Assembly: GCA_011947345.1 (NCBI GenBank)
Contig: JAAVTG010000263.1
Location: 1 to 60,068 of the forward strand
Length of the DNA stretch: 60,068 nt
From: Phytophthora quininea
Taxonomy: Eukaryota > Oomycota > Peronosporomycetes > Peronosporales > Peronosporaceae
Direction: 5' to 3'
Numbering within the stretch: position 1 is the first letter of the stretch; each line of letters opens with the position of its first letter. The translations under genes were made by a program, and so were the position numbers. This document shows positions 32,946-43,299 of the stretch, piece after piece. The notes beneath the pieces were generated by a model. It was not told the DNA's origin, did no database searches, and saw only the letters and a list, made by a program, of their open reading frames with translations.

Positions 32946-34034
32946 TCACAGTGCCTTCCGTTGGACATAGTGGGTCGATCCACAAAAGTAATCCCCGTCC
33001 ATGACAACTGAGACCTCGCCAGACTCAAAAATCCAACCAATCAGAGTTGACTCCGTTAGGGATGACGCAGCGCGATGGCTGACGACTCGTCCTTGCTTCC
33101 CGGGCAAATCGCTATACCACAAGAAAGATACTTCGATAAGGTTGAGATCGGGGGAGTATGGAGGTAGAAACAGCAACAACGCCCCAGTTACGTGCACAAT
33201 CGCTTGCAGCTCTTCATACACGCGTATCTTATCATAATCCATGACAACTATCGACCTTGGTAGTGGCCATGGGTTGAGAAACGGTGCAATTTTCGTCTTG
33301 AAAATGTCGTGGAATGTAGCCCCGTAAATTTCCTTTCAGTACTCCCCACTCAAAAATCCCTTGACGTTCACAGCCACGAGAAGAGAGACCCACTCGCCGC
33401 AACTAAACGGAAGAGCCGCGTAGGCCGGTGTGTGTCTAACCGACCAGCCGTATTTGCGTAACACTGCCCTAGTGATGTTCCACAAAAGAAAATAAGTAAG
33501 AACCATTAAGAAAAAATCTTACGGGCCATTTTTCTATGTCTCATCAACGAAGACATGTTGATCTGGACCACTATAGAATGTCAGCAACCGGTTGACGTAC
33601 CCCTGACGCTCGCGTGGGACGCACTCTCTTGCCCTCCTCGTAAGGACATTTTGGGTAAGACCTTGGTCAAACCGTTGCGCTCGACAAATAGTGGAATTGG
33701 TCACATCAATGGTAGCTCCAAACCTTGCCTGTAGCTCCTTGTGCAATTCTTTGAAGTAGAAACAGGGGTGGTCAGTATACCCACGCACAAATGTGCACAC
33801 CGATGTTGGCCACGATGAGGTCTTAGTTTTTGACACTGCTTTCAAAACATTGCCTGTCTTCTTAATATCTAGATACCAACGGCTCAAACTACGTTCGGAA
33901 ACACCTAAAACAGTAGCTACAGTAGCGATATCAATGTTGTAAACGTACAAAAGAATAATCCCTTTGATGTCAAATGAGTATGTGACTGGCATTTTCTTCT
34001 CTTGTCCGATTCGGCTTTGACAGACTGGCAGCAA
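32946..34034 (-). pseudogene. Tc1/mariner-type transposase (DDE_3), decayed
   Basis: Read from 34034: an HTH N-terminus (GVSERSLSRWYLDIKKTGNV), a second DNA-binding half (CFYFKELHKELQARFGATI, DVTNSTICRA) and then the catalytic fold: FVDET (first Asp, 33534-33550), IVVMDYDKIRVYE (second Asp, about 33225-33250) and LPPYSPDLNLIEVSF (third acidic residue, about 33125-33170). A stop and frame changes between 33250 and 33534 break the gene. Some words in the second strand of the fold differ from the usual DNAxxH. No TIR found near 32.8 or 34.1 kb. Likely an old copy. Confidence 0.72.
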
Positions 34035-34364
34035 AATTCTTGAGCGCCTGCCATACCGGACTTTAGAGCAGCTTTTGCTCCGAAAGTGCTCGGACTTTCA
34101 AAACGAAGTCCTGCTTTTCCACCACTTTCCTATTGGCTTCAGTACACCTTAAGTAAAATCGCCACAACACTTTCAAAGCACAACACTAGTAGCTATTAAG
34201 CGTAGAATTGCGGCGACTACAGTCGATCGGAAGGCGATATTAGCTAGTGACTACAGCACCTTGCCCGAAAACCGCGCTACTATCAATCCCGTAGTGGAGC
34301 ATCCGTCCTCCTCACCCTCTGCACTCGCTTGGCAGCGGCAGCTGGGCGCCGAAGCGCAAAACGC
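34035..34364. other. Gene-free border region including sequence B'
   Basis: Contains, on the minus strand, the B' sequence (34290-34370) that matches 27851-27905. The remaining 250 bp, TA-rich with short repeats of ACAACACTTTCAAAG type, may be the end of the Tc1-like element. Confidence 0.5.
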
Positions 34365-36685
34365 CGATCGCCGTCGTGGTGAGCGCGGCGGAGGTTGCTG
34401 ACGCGTTGTGTCGCAGCGGCCTGCATCTCCTCTGCAAAGCTTCTTCGTCAAGACAGGCCTTCCTTCGCCGCACCATCATCCAGCGCACATGCGTGACTGG
34501 GGATCGAGCGAGGGGAAAAAGGTGGCGCTAAAGGACTATGCACAGCACTCCAGTGCCGGACAAGAATCTACTTGGCGCTTCCTGCGAAAAACCTGCCGAG
34601 AGAACTGTCGTTGCGGCCGGTGCGCCTTCGACTGCGACCAGGGTGTGTTCACCACACGCCCCGGAAGGGAGAGCGTGCTGTGCTTGCATGCACTGAATAG
34701 GATCGGCGCGCCGACAGACCAGAGCAGCAAAGGGCATGCAGGCAGGCAGCAGCAGCAGCAGGTTTGGAGCGAGCCGAACGGTGTCTGTGGCAAATCTGCT
34801 GTGTGGAGGCGGGCGCGATGCTGAAGTTTCCGTTGAAGGACGTGCAGGGTAAGATCGGGCTGCTTTCGAGAAGCGGACACCTTGTTCCAGCACTCTGCGT
34901 GGCGACGTGGCTGTCCTGCGTGAGTACACCGCTAATAGGCTGCTGGTTGATTCTGGGCCGGATTGCCTGCGCTGGCATGCACCATCAGCAGCCGCGAGCG
35001 AGCCCAGCGGCTCTGTTTTCTGGCGTCGCGGGTCTGGAGCCATCCTCGATCGGGCGAAGAGTACCGTCGTTCCGAAAATGTGACCTGCTGGGGGATGGGC
35101 GGCGTCGGCACAGTTTCGAGTGAGAATACCACTCGGTAACGATTCGTCACGGCCCCTCTTTTGAGGGACTGTTGCGGCTCACTCGCTCGCTCGCTCGTCG
35201 CCCGTCCTCGGGCGCTTGCTGTCTGGAATCCAGGCTGGATAGCTAGCGGTGGCAGGCAACGAACGACACAGCGCCGCAGCTGGGCGCGAACGGATGTGCG
35301 CGTTTTGCCCGGCAGGCTCGATCTTCGATGGGCGAGATTCTTCGGCCTGCTGGGGACTGCTGCATGCAGTCCCGTCGGGGAGAACCCTCCCTCAGCCAGC
35401 TTGCTGCCAGCCTTTGTGGGCCCGCCGCCATGGCCAAAAGGTGGTGAATCCTTCCGCACCCAGTCAGTCGACTGGTGCCAGCGGATACCGAAGTCGAACG
35501 TGGCAAGCGGTGACACACGCAGCCGTTTCGCAGGTTGGATCGCCCATTGAGCGGCCCCGTCTGCCGCACGGATGGGCGGAAATAGAATCTGCCGAAACGC
35601 GCCGGCCCGTCTGCCCCGCGCCACGTTTCCGCTGGAGTCGGCCGCTCCTTCTGGAGCGTCTTGGCAAGACAGACCCCACCGCGGGCTGATTCCCAGCAGC
35701 GCCTTGCGACAACAAGCAAGCGCTTGGGCTCCGCCGTCATGGCGTGTGTTTCGGGTTGAGGATCGCCTTCCCTTTTGGAAAGAGCGCCGCCGGCGATCCG
35801 GACGTTCGTGCGCGTGGGACCAGAAGAGCCACACCTATCAAAGGGCAACGGCAACCTGCAACGTGAGTGAGTGAGCGGAGCGACTCGCCCACATTCCAAT
35901 TCGCACGCGAGCAGCCCAGGAAAGCTCTACGGAGAAGCGAGAAATGGCCGCCGCCGCCACCTCCACCACCGCACCCGCCAGCCCCGCCAAGCGGCAGGAG
36001 CTGTCCATCCAGCGCCCCAGCGTGTCTCCGCTCAAGCGCAAGCGCAGCAGCGACGACGCCAGCGACTGTTGCCGCGCCAGCGAGCCAGCCTCGCCCACGT
36101 CGCTGGACGAGGTCGCCGCCAGCAGCAGCAGCTCCAGCAACAAGCCCGGGCAGGGCGGCATCTCGCCCAAGAAGAAGGCCAAGAAGGCCGACGCCGACCT
36201 GTCCAAGTGGGAGAGCCACGTGGTCAGCAGCCTCGCCGGCTCGCTCGACCTGAGCGACTGCATGGACGCCGAGGTCGACAGCGACAGCAGCAAGACGCAG
36301 CACGACGCGGAGCCCGTCCCGTTCTCGGCCGCGCCCGCCGCGCTGCTGAGCGCCGACGAGCTCCACATTCTGCAGCACTTCCTGGCATGAGGCCCCGGCC
36401 GTACGTGACCACAAGTCCCAGCCAGAGCAGTTTAATGCGCCAAATGCGCCCAGCCCGCCAGCAGAGTACAGTAGAACAAGTGTAAAAGTGTCCTATTTAA
36501 TGCGAGCACCGCCGCCAATTCGCCGCGATCTGTTGGTGTTGCTTGCTATCGGTAACAGGTGTTGCTTGCCGACAAGGGGTGCTCCAAATTCGCTGCCACT
36601 GGCTGCATGGAGTGCGCAGCCAGCAGCAGTGCTGGTCGACGATTCCCGTGGTTGTTGGCCTTGTACGCCGCTCGCCCGTCGTGCC
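34365..36685. repeat. Right arm of the 2.3-kb inverted duplication
   Basis: Reverse complement of 16388-18710, more than 99 percent identical by eye. It carries gene copy 2 (35944-36390), with the GC-rich non-coding remainder at 34371-35943. Its outer end, at GTCGTGCC (36678-36685), is only about 130 bp from the pantothenate kinase stop. Beyond that point, both arms are followed by a similar CTTCTTCAC, so the duplicated segment may once have been longer by a few bases. Confidence 0.92.
35944..36390 (+). CDS. Small nuclear-type Ser/Ala-rich protein, copy 2
   Basis: 148 residues, same protein as at 16683-17132 minus one Ala. Begins MAAAATSTTAPASPAK, has the PLKRKRSSDD basic signal and a Ser run before the KKKAKKADADLSKW segment, and ends HILQHFLA. 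Upstream, CCACATTCCAATTCGC (about 35890) resembles an oomycete start-site region. Kept intact in both arms, whereas all other open frames in the arms are broken by run-length differences. Function unknown. Confidence 0.65.
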   Translation: MAAAATSTTAPASPAKRQELSIQRPSVSPLKRKRSSDDASDCCRASEPASPTSLDEVAASSSSSSNKPGQGGISPKKKAKKADADLSKWESHVVSSLAGSLDLSDCMDAEVDSDSSKTQHDAEPVPFSAAPAALLSADELHILQHFLA

Positions 36686-36815
36686 TTCTTCACGAACGGC
36701 TGTGGCTGTCTAGGCTGGGGCCCGTGTTCCTGTGCGCCGCAAGAGTTGTGTTGAGCTACAGTGTATTCTACTCGCCTCTCACGATCGCGAGCTCTCTTCA
36801 AAAACGATATTCTCT

Positions 36816-38504
36816 CTATTGCTCAGCGCTTATCCTCTGCTGCTGCTTCGCGCCACTGCTCGGCTCGTAGCTGGTCTGCTCATCGCTGCTACTGCTTGCG
36901 TCGTTGTGTTCCTGTTCGTCCTCCGCCTCGCTGGCTGTCGGCGAGTCGGGAATTGCATTGAAGCGCTGCAAGAACGTGCCGAGCGCGCCGAAAAAGCCTT
37001 CATGGCGGAAAAACTGCGCCTGCATGTCGCCCTTGGACCAAAAGTCAATGGCGTAGGCCAACTGCCGACACGCCAGCTCGTTGCGCCGCAGAAAGTTGCC
37101 CGAGAAGTAAATGCGCTTTGTCTGCACGCGGCGAGCGTTCAGGAAGGCTAGCTGGCCCAGGTTCTGCGTGATCATGAAGAGCAGCGAGCGAGCCAAGTCG
37201 GCGTCACGAGGAGGCTGCGGCAGGCGGCGAGCACCCGCCTTGCCAAAACTACTGGCCACCGTGTTGGGCTTCAGCTGGAACTGCTCGTATCCACCGTTGC
37301 CGTAGATGTCGCCGACTGTCATGTCGACGGCGTTGGAGTCGCCTTCGACGCTGGCGTCCATGGCCTCGTCAAACGATCGCAGCTTGGAGAGCGCTCGACA
37401 CAGCCCCAGGAAGGTGCCGCCACCCAGACTCGTGCCGGACACACGCTCGTACTGCGCCTCGCTCGACACTTTGAGGATGCTCACACCCGATCCAATGTTC
37501 ACAAGCAGGAACGGATACAGTTCGTGCTTGTCCGCCTTTGGCAGCGCCGCCTCCGTTGCGCTACCGAGTCCGTGTGTGTCCGGAACCACATCCACGTAGG
37601 TATAGCACTCGTTGTGCGCGTGGCGCAGCACAAAGTTGAGCCCTTGGATGAGCGCGTCCATCTCGTCCGCCTTCTCCAATTCAATGCCCAGCCGCGACTC
37701 GAACAGCGGCGAAAACTGCAGCACAAACGGTCAGAACTCCTACCCGGACAACCAAAACCTCTCCCTTCTCTGCAGCCTGCACTGCACCTTGAAGGCGCCT
37801 CCCCGTGCACGCGATCTTCTTGATGTATCGGTGGAAGAACCGATGCCGCACAAAGGCCGTGATCTCGTCCATCTTGGCGGTCTGGAAGCTGCCGGTGAAA
37901 ACATCCTCGTCAGTACGCCTCCTCCTTTGCTACTGCTGCATCTTACAGCCGCCCTACTTGATAAAGTGGATGGTGCCTCCCAGCTCGGGCACTTCCAGCT
38001 GCAGTCGCTGCTCCCGCTGGGCCTCGTCGGTCTCGTGTAGACTCATGATGAAGTCGTCGATAAGTGGCAGACTTCCTTCCACGCGGCGGCGTTCGCTGGC
38101 CGTCAGCGGGTCTGCGCGCTTGAGTTGCCGCTCCATTTGTCGCCGCTGCGCGCCACGGCGCCGTCCGCCGCCTGGAAGTACACCATCTTGGCCAGCGTGC
38201 CGCCGATGTCAAGCCCGAAGAGCCGCCCGCAGTCCGCCGACTTGGCGTTCAGGATGTGCAGATGGAAGCGGTGCAACTTGCGGCGGCGCGCGATGATGAG
38301 CCCCGCCACGCAGGACGCGCCGAACAGGAACACGCGTCCAGAAGACCTCGCTGCGCTGCATTCGCGATCAGGTCTCCAGTGTACTGATTGCATGGTACCG
38401 TTGGAATCGGACCTTTGCGGGCATGCACGGTAAACCTTCTCGGCATGGCATGATGTTGGATCGAGCCACAGCGTTGGTGTCGCAGTCAGCAAGTCAATCA
38501 TCAA
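36816..38504 (-). CDS. Eukaryotic (type II) pantothenate kinase
   Basis: Catalyses ATP-dependent phosphorylation of pantothenate, the first step of coenzyme A synthesis. Visible: a hydrophobic N-terminal segment (VFLFGASCVAGLIIA), the phosphate-binding LFGLDIGGTLAKMVYF, LGGTIHFI, IKKIACTGG, LFESRLGIELEKADEMDALI, LLVNIGSGVSILKV, VSGTSLGGGTFLGLC and ACRQLAYAIDFWSKG. Two introns are readable: 37957-37889 (69 bp) giving IHFINFQTAKMDE, and 37787-37716 (72 bp) giving AFK/FSPLFES. Frame breaks: near 38150 and in CCCC at 37801-37804 (restoring one base gives the conserved TGGGAFK). The first exon's ATG is uncertain. The tail is Ser/Gln-rich. Divergent from the HAD gene. Confidence 0.88.
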
Positions 38505-38992
38505 GCAACACCATCAAGTTGGTGCCAGGATCTACCAATTGTGCCAAGTGTTTTATCCATAAAGATTGCCACCAAGGGCGCTCAGCCAAAAATTTAGTCT
38601 GCGCCGACGAGAAACATGCAAATCACACGATTTGAGGCAGCTCAAGGTGGTCGTGCCAGCAGTGCTTCGATCCTACAGCCGGCCACACCCTTGCTGTCGA
38701 TGGAGTGCACATGGTGTCAGCTCGATGCAGTCGGAATGGAAGCAAGCAGGCGGCCCTCACCGCAGCAGCGGCAACAAGTGCCCTGCGTCTCAGCTACCGA
38801 AACCTTGCTTGTCGAACACGGCGTCCGAATCTCAGCCGCGCATAGCACGGCCCCCCTTATTATAGCCAACACAACGGATCCTTGGCCGGCGGTCCGTGCA
38901 CCAAAACGATCATCCCAGCTGTCAGAAGTCGGCCTCAAGCTCCGCTCATTCCTCGGTTGTCGAGCCCCAAGCAGCAATCCTCCACGATAACC
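38505..38992. other. Divergent promoter region between pantothenate kinase and HAD genes
   Basis: 490 bp with no gene. It should hold the 5' leaders of both neighbours. An Inr-like motif for the HAD gene is listed separately. Confidence 0.55.
38944..38959 (+). promoter_or_regulatory. Oomycete-type start-site motif (Inr-like)
   Basis: GCTCATTCCTCGGTTG resembles the oomycete core promoter (GCTCATTYYNCA-type Inr followed by a T-rich block). It lies about 35-50 bp before the ATG at 38993, the usual distance, and supports that start rather than the upstream in-frame ATG at 38896. Confidence 0.55.
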
Positions 38993-39921
38993 ATGCACAC
39001 CGTCGCCCGCCACGCCCGCTCCGCTTCTCGGCTATCCAAGCCCCGTACGCTGCACAGTCTGACGCCTGCCTCCTCGACCGGCTCGCCGTTGATCCTCGGG
39101 CAGCGCCGCAAAGCACCGCCGCCGAAAGCGCCGCCGCCATCGCGCAGGCCGAGGCCACGCGCGGTCCGCGTTGCAGTCCCGGCCTAGTGGTGTTCGACAA
39201 GGACGGCACGCTCATCGACTTCACGCTCATGTGGGGCGGCTGGGTCGAGTCGCAGGCCTGGAAGGTCGAGATGACGACGGGGCTCCCCGTGCGCGAGAAG
39301 TTGTTCGCCGCCATGGGCTACGACTGGATCCGCCGCTCCATCAAGTCCAAGGGCGCGCTCTGCTGCACGCCTATGGGCGAACTCTACAAGCTCGCCGTCA
39401 AGGTGCTGGTGGCCGAGGGCATGCGCCAGTCCAAGGCGGACGAGGTCATCAAGCAGTGCTGGAGCATGCCCGACCCCGTGCTCACGAGCAGACCGCTCGG
39501 CAACATCCCGGCGCTCTTCCGCACCATCAAGAAGATGGACATGAAGATCGCCGTGTGCACCACGGACGATCGGCAGCCGACCATCGACACGCTCGAGCAC
39601 TTGGGTGTGTCCGACATGGTCGACGCCATGTCGTGCGGCGACGACGGATTGCCCGCCAAGCCCGCAGGCGAGCAGATCTGGACCATCTGCAAGCAGCTTA
39701 ACGTGCCGCCGCACAACACCATCATGGTGGGCGATACGTCCACGGACATGATCCTGGGCAAGAACGCCGGCTGCGGGCTGTCCATCGGTGTGCTGGGTGG
39801 CGCATCGTCGCTGGAGGACCTGGCCGAGGACGCCGATGTTCTTGTGCCATCCATCGACCGCATCCTCAAGGTGCTGTTCCAGTATGGCCAGCAGGCTCAG
39901 CGCTTCGGCGATGATCAGTAG
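38993..39921 (+). CDS. HAD-superfamily phosphatase (phosphoglycolate-phosphatase-like), probably mitochondrial
   Basis: The HAD motifs are complete: VVFDKDGTLIDF (nucleophile Asp), AVCTTDDRQ (motif II Thr), a Lys in GLPAKPAGEQ and IMVGDTSTDMILGKNAGC (motif IV). The cap is a helical C1-type insert with WGGWVESQAW and CWSMPDPV. From 38993 the leader reads MHTVARHARSASRLSKP, basic and without acids, like a mitochondrial presequence; it joins the main frame through a one-base break near 39110. The main frame can also be read open from 38896, but that N-terminus is less convincing. Substrate cannot be told from sequence. Confidence 0.85.
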
Positions 39922-39991
39922 AACGCAACGCAGCGCGCGTTGCGGTAGGCAACAGTGAACATATCTCCAATAAATATCCGTTTGTAGTTGG

Positions 39992-42900
39992 CTATTCCGA
40001 TGGCTGCAGTGCCACCAGCACGACTGCCATGTTGTCGAGACTTCCACGAACATAGCCCTCCGTCAGCAAGTCCGCTGCAAGATCGTTGAGTGAATTGCGC
40101 TTTTCAAGTCGGGAACGCTTTTCTGAGATGAAGCGCACCACATCGCCATTGCTCATCGTTTCCCACAAGCCGTCACTGGCTATGACGAGGACCCCACCAG
40201 AGGAGCAATTATCCAGACTTGCGTGGAAGACAGAGGGCTCTGCAGTCACAAATTTCCGCAGATGGCGATCACCCAAGCTGCGGGAGACTGCAAGTTGGCC
40301 CACCACTCTCCACAGCCCAGCAAAGCTCACAAATCCGCCGCTTGACTCGATCCGAGATCGCTCGCCCGGGTCGTTTGGCCAGTGGTCTTTGCTCAGCGGC
40401 AGGACATTTGACCGGTCGCCATTTTCTGTTGAGACTTTCGGCAACCACGCCAGTGCACGCGAGTCGCCGACGTTTGCACTGACAACTCGACGTTCTCGTC
40501 GATAATGCAGCAAAATCGATAACGTGCAGCCTGAAAAGTATTCGCCCGTCGCCGAGGTAGCGTTGTTTGCTTTGGGGTCGCCACCATGTACCGCTTCATC
40601 AAGAGAGCGGAGGAAGCCTTCATGCAGCTCCAAGAATGTCTGACGTAATGCAAACTTTTCGCCAAGCTCACGTTCGGCGGAAATGCCGTCCGATTCTTCT
40701 GAGACCGAGGCGTTAATGTCCCGGATACTGCTGAAGTGTCGATGCAGCAATCGTGGTAAGTGACCCACAACAAAAGCTGCCGCGGCAATGCCCAGGTGGC
40801 CATCCACCACGGCATAAAGGTCGAACCCCAGCGCATGTAGATTCTCTGAATTCTCCGACCAAGCCTGGGACTCTTGGTACAATTGCTCTTCTGTGAGCAC
40901 CAAAATGAAGTCCTCCATGTACTTCTTTCGTCCCTGAAAAAGTGCGACGCCTACGGCATGCTGCTCCGTGTCCGATAGCTGATGATACGACGACTGAGAC
41001 TCCATTCGAATGGCAGCCGAGATATTTAGCACTTCAAAAGAGCAAAAGCTGGAATGCGAGTCGTGTCGACGAGCGTGAACGTGCTGCTCGCAGCTGTGCG
41101 CTGTTGAAAACACTCGACTACACTGCGGGCACGTGAAGTGATCGGGAAGCTCGTATCTAGCCCGAACAACCGAAGCAAAAATACTGTCACGCTTACGTTG
41201 AGCTTCCAGGTAGCGTTCGTGAAGCAACAATTCCTGGTGAGTGGCGAATCGACGACCAGATTCTTGGCAGATGTACGGCCCATGGAAATACGCGTGCTGC
41301 AGCGCTTGCTTTGCTGTGATCCTTTGCTTGGGATGCCATTGAAGAAGACGCCACATCAGGTCCAGACCCCAAGAATCCTCGAGCCCGCGTCCGAGCGGGT
41401 CGCGCGCCACAACTGTTTGATTGAACCGGCCAAAGTTGCAACTTTCACTCACGAGCGCGTATTTGTCCCACAATGTGCGAAGTTGCTGCGGCGGGGGCTG
41501 GAAGATGCAAAATTCTTGCGTGAGCACGTGCAATAGGTAGGCCTTAGTTCGCCACTCCGGTTCGGTGTTCTCTTCATTGTCACGATCTCTAAGACGGTGA
41601 CGATAACGGCGTTGCTGTTCGTCAAGCACCGCATCCAGCTTTGCTCTTTCACGAGGAGAGATCAGAAAGACCTGCGGCGATCCCAACAACATCTCCAAGA
41701 ACACAACGCCCACAGACCAGATGTCATACGCCTCGGGTGCCGTGTAGTCGTAGGGCTGCCCGTTATCGCTGAACAGCACCTCCGGCGGTTGATACTCGCG
41801 AGTTTCTTCTGTTTGAGATGGCCCCGAGGATGGTAAGGAGCCGTCAGCTCCTCCATCAGCTGCGTACAAATTGTGCAGCGTATAGTCGTCCACTGCAGAA
41901 CCGAAGTCTGCAAGCTTGAGCAGCGGCATTGGTGGCACTGACGAGGTCGGCGTTAGTGGCGGGATCGCCAGCAAGATATTCGACGGCTTGATATCACGGT
42001 GGGTAATTCCCTGCGCATGTAGAGCTGCTACTGCTTGAAGCAGTTGCCGCATAATTTCTCGAAGCACAAGAGAATTGTCACGTAATTTCTCCCAGAAGTG
42101 TGACCGTTGCAGCACAATTCCGCACCTGCTCCGACGTGATCTTGTCCGTACATGACTTCGTGTTTCTCGTAAAGATAGTGCCGTAGCGACTGGCCCTCAT
42201 CGTAGAAAACCAGCCACAGCTCGGGTGTTGTCCTTGGATGCAGAGAATTTCCCTCGTCACCCTCGAGTTTCGCCGGACGGAAAAAGTACTCGACGAACCG
42301 CGTAACATGGCGCTCTCCATGCAGCAACGCGCCAAAATGAGCTTCGCGTAAACCCATCTGCACCATACTCCCTCCTAGCTCCAGGAACAGCCTCTTTAGT
42401 ACAAAGCGTTCGTTCCCATTGCCATGGCGTCTAGTAGCTCGCCACACCTCGCCGTGAGACCCAGCATCAAATCTCTTCTTGAGACGGTAGTGAGCGTTCA
42501 CGTAGATCCGGTCGGCTTCCTCTGTCACGTACTGGTACTCCAGGACGGGTCCTTTAGGTTCCTCCTCGTGGTCATCTGTCGTCTCCTCCTCTTCGTTCTG
42601 TGGCGAAGGCAAAGGCGGTCGCCGCTGTGACGCTGCACCGGGCAGAGGACACACCGGCGCCATGGCCAATTCCGCGGCGGCGCTCTCGCTCGTGCTCCAG
42701 GGCACCAGCTCCATCCTGTCCCTGGTCTGCATGGGCCATTGGGTCTGTTGCGTCTGCTGGTGCTTACACACACCCAGAAGCCCGGAACGCTCCACCAGCT
42801 CGTAGCCCTCTACTGTAAGACCAGCGTGCAACGGGTCGCTCACTGCCACGCAGGCCAAGGCGTCGTCTGTCACGCGACGAGACCACGCGCGGTCTGTCAA

Positions 42901-42995
42901 GAGCTTGCGGGGGTGCCGTCAGCCACTGCCACGTCCAGCGCCAGTGTCGTCGATGCCTGGAGAAGCACGAGGGGCGGCAGAAGCCTTATGCGCAT
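39992..42995 (-). CDS. Protein kinase - C2H2 zinc finger - PP2C phosphatase fusion with signal peptide
   Basis: From ATG 42995 the leader MRIRLLPPLVLLQASTTLAL looks like a signal peptide; it joins the main frame at the GGGGG run at 42909-42913. A Ser/Pro-rich stretch precedes a Ser/Thr kinase: FDAGSHGEVWRA (loop), FVLKRLF (Lys), HRDIKPSNIL, KLADFGSAVD (DFG), then APEAYDIWSVGVVFLEML. Two C2H2-like motifs (YICQESGRRFATHQELLLH; FTCPQCSRVFSTAHSCEQHVH) follow, then a PP2C domain: KYMEDFI, LYAVVDGHLG, SGCTLSILL, SANVGDSRALA, SRSLGDRH, VIASDGLWETM and DNMAVVLVAL. Metal-binding Asp residues are kept, though DGHGG is DGHLG. One more break at 42115 (GGAATT) joins the kinase lobes. A kinase and a phosphatase in one chain suggests self-limiting signalling. 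Confidence 0.87.
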
Positions 42996-43299
42996 GATTT
43001 GAATTAGGGTGGTTATGACACGAATCGGTTGGCACTAGGACGGACCATGAAGAAGTGATCAGTTATTATGGTAGAACATCCTCCCAGCTTCACGTTTGCC
43101 TTCACGTTCCGCCGTGACGCCACTTTGAAATTATCGCTGCTTATTGCCTCCTCGCGCCTTCATCCGTCGCTTTCGGTGCTATCCCCGTTTCGATGATTGT
43201 GTATGCCGTAGCTGCTACCGACCGATGGCGCTGAAGTAGCTCGTCTTGCAATGCCGTGCCTCGCCTACTTTGACCTGGCTTTCTCTATCGCATGCAGGT
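42996..43299. other. Intergenic spacer
   Basis: About 300 bp between the kinase-PP2C start and the PH-B56 stop, both on the minus strand. It should hold the kinase gene's promoter; TCACGTTTGCCTTCACGTT at about 43089 read backwards is not a clear Inr. Nothing else seen. Confidence 0.5.

Noticed and set aside
16388..36685. Whole structure as one giant transposon with 2.3-kb terminal inverted repeats
   Set aside because: The arms carry a host-like gene, and no target duplication is seen at the outer borders; the outer flanks show instead a shared CTTCTTCAC in inverted orientation. Not excluded, but not supported.
39184..40053. 289-codon minus-strand open frame
   Set aside because: Antisense to the HAD hydrolase, whose catalytic motifs are on the plus strand.
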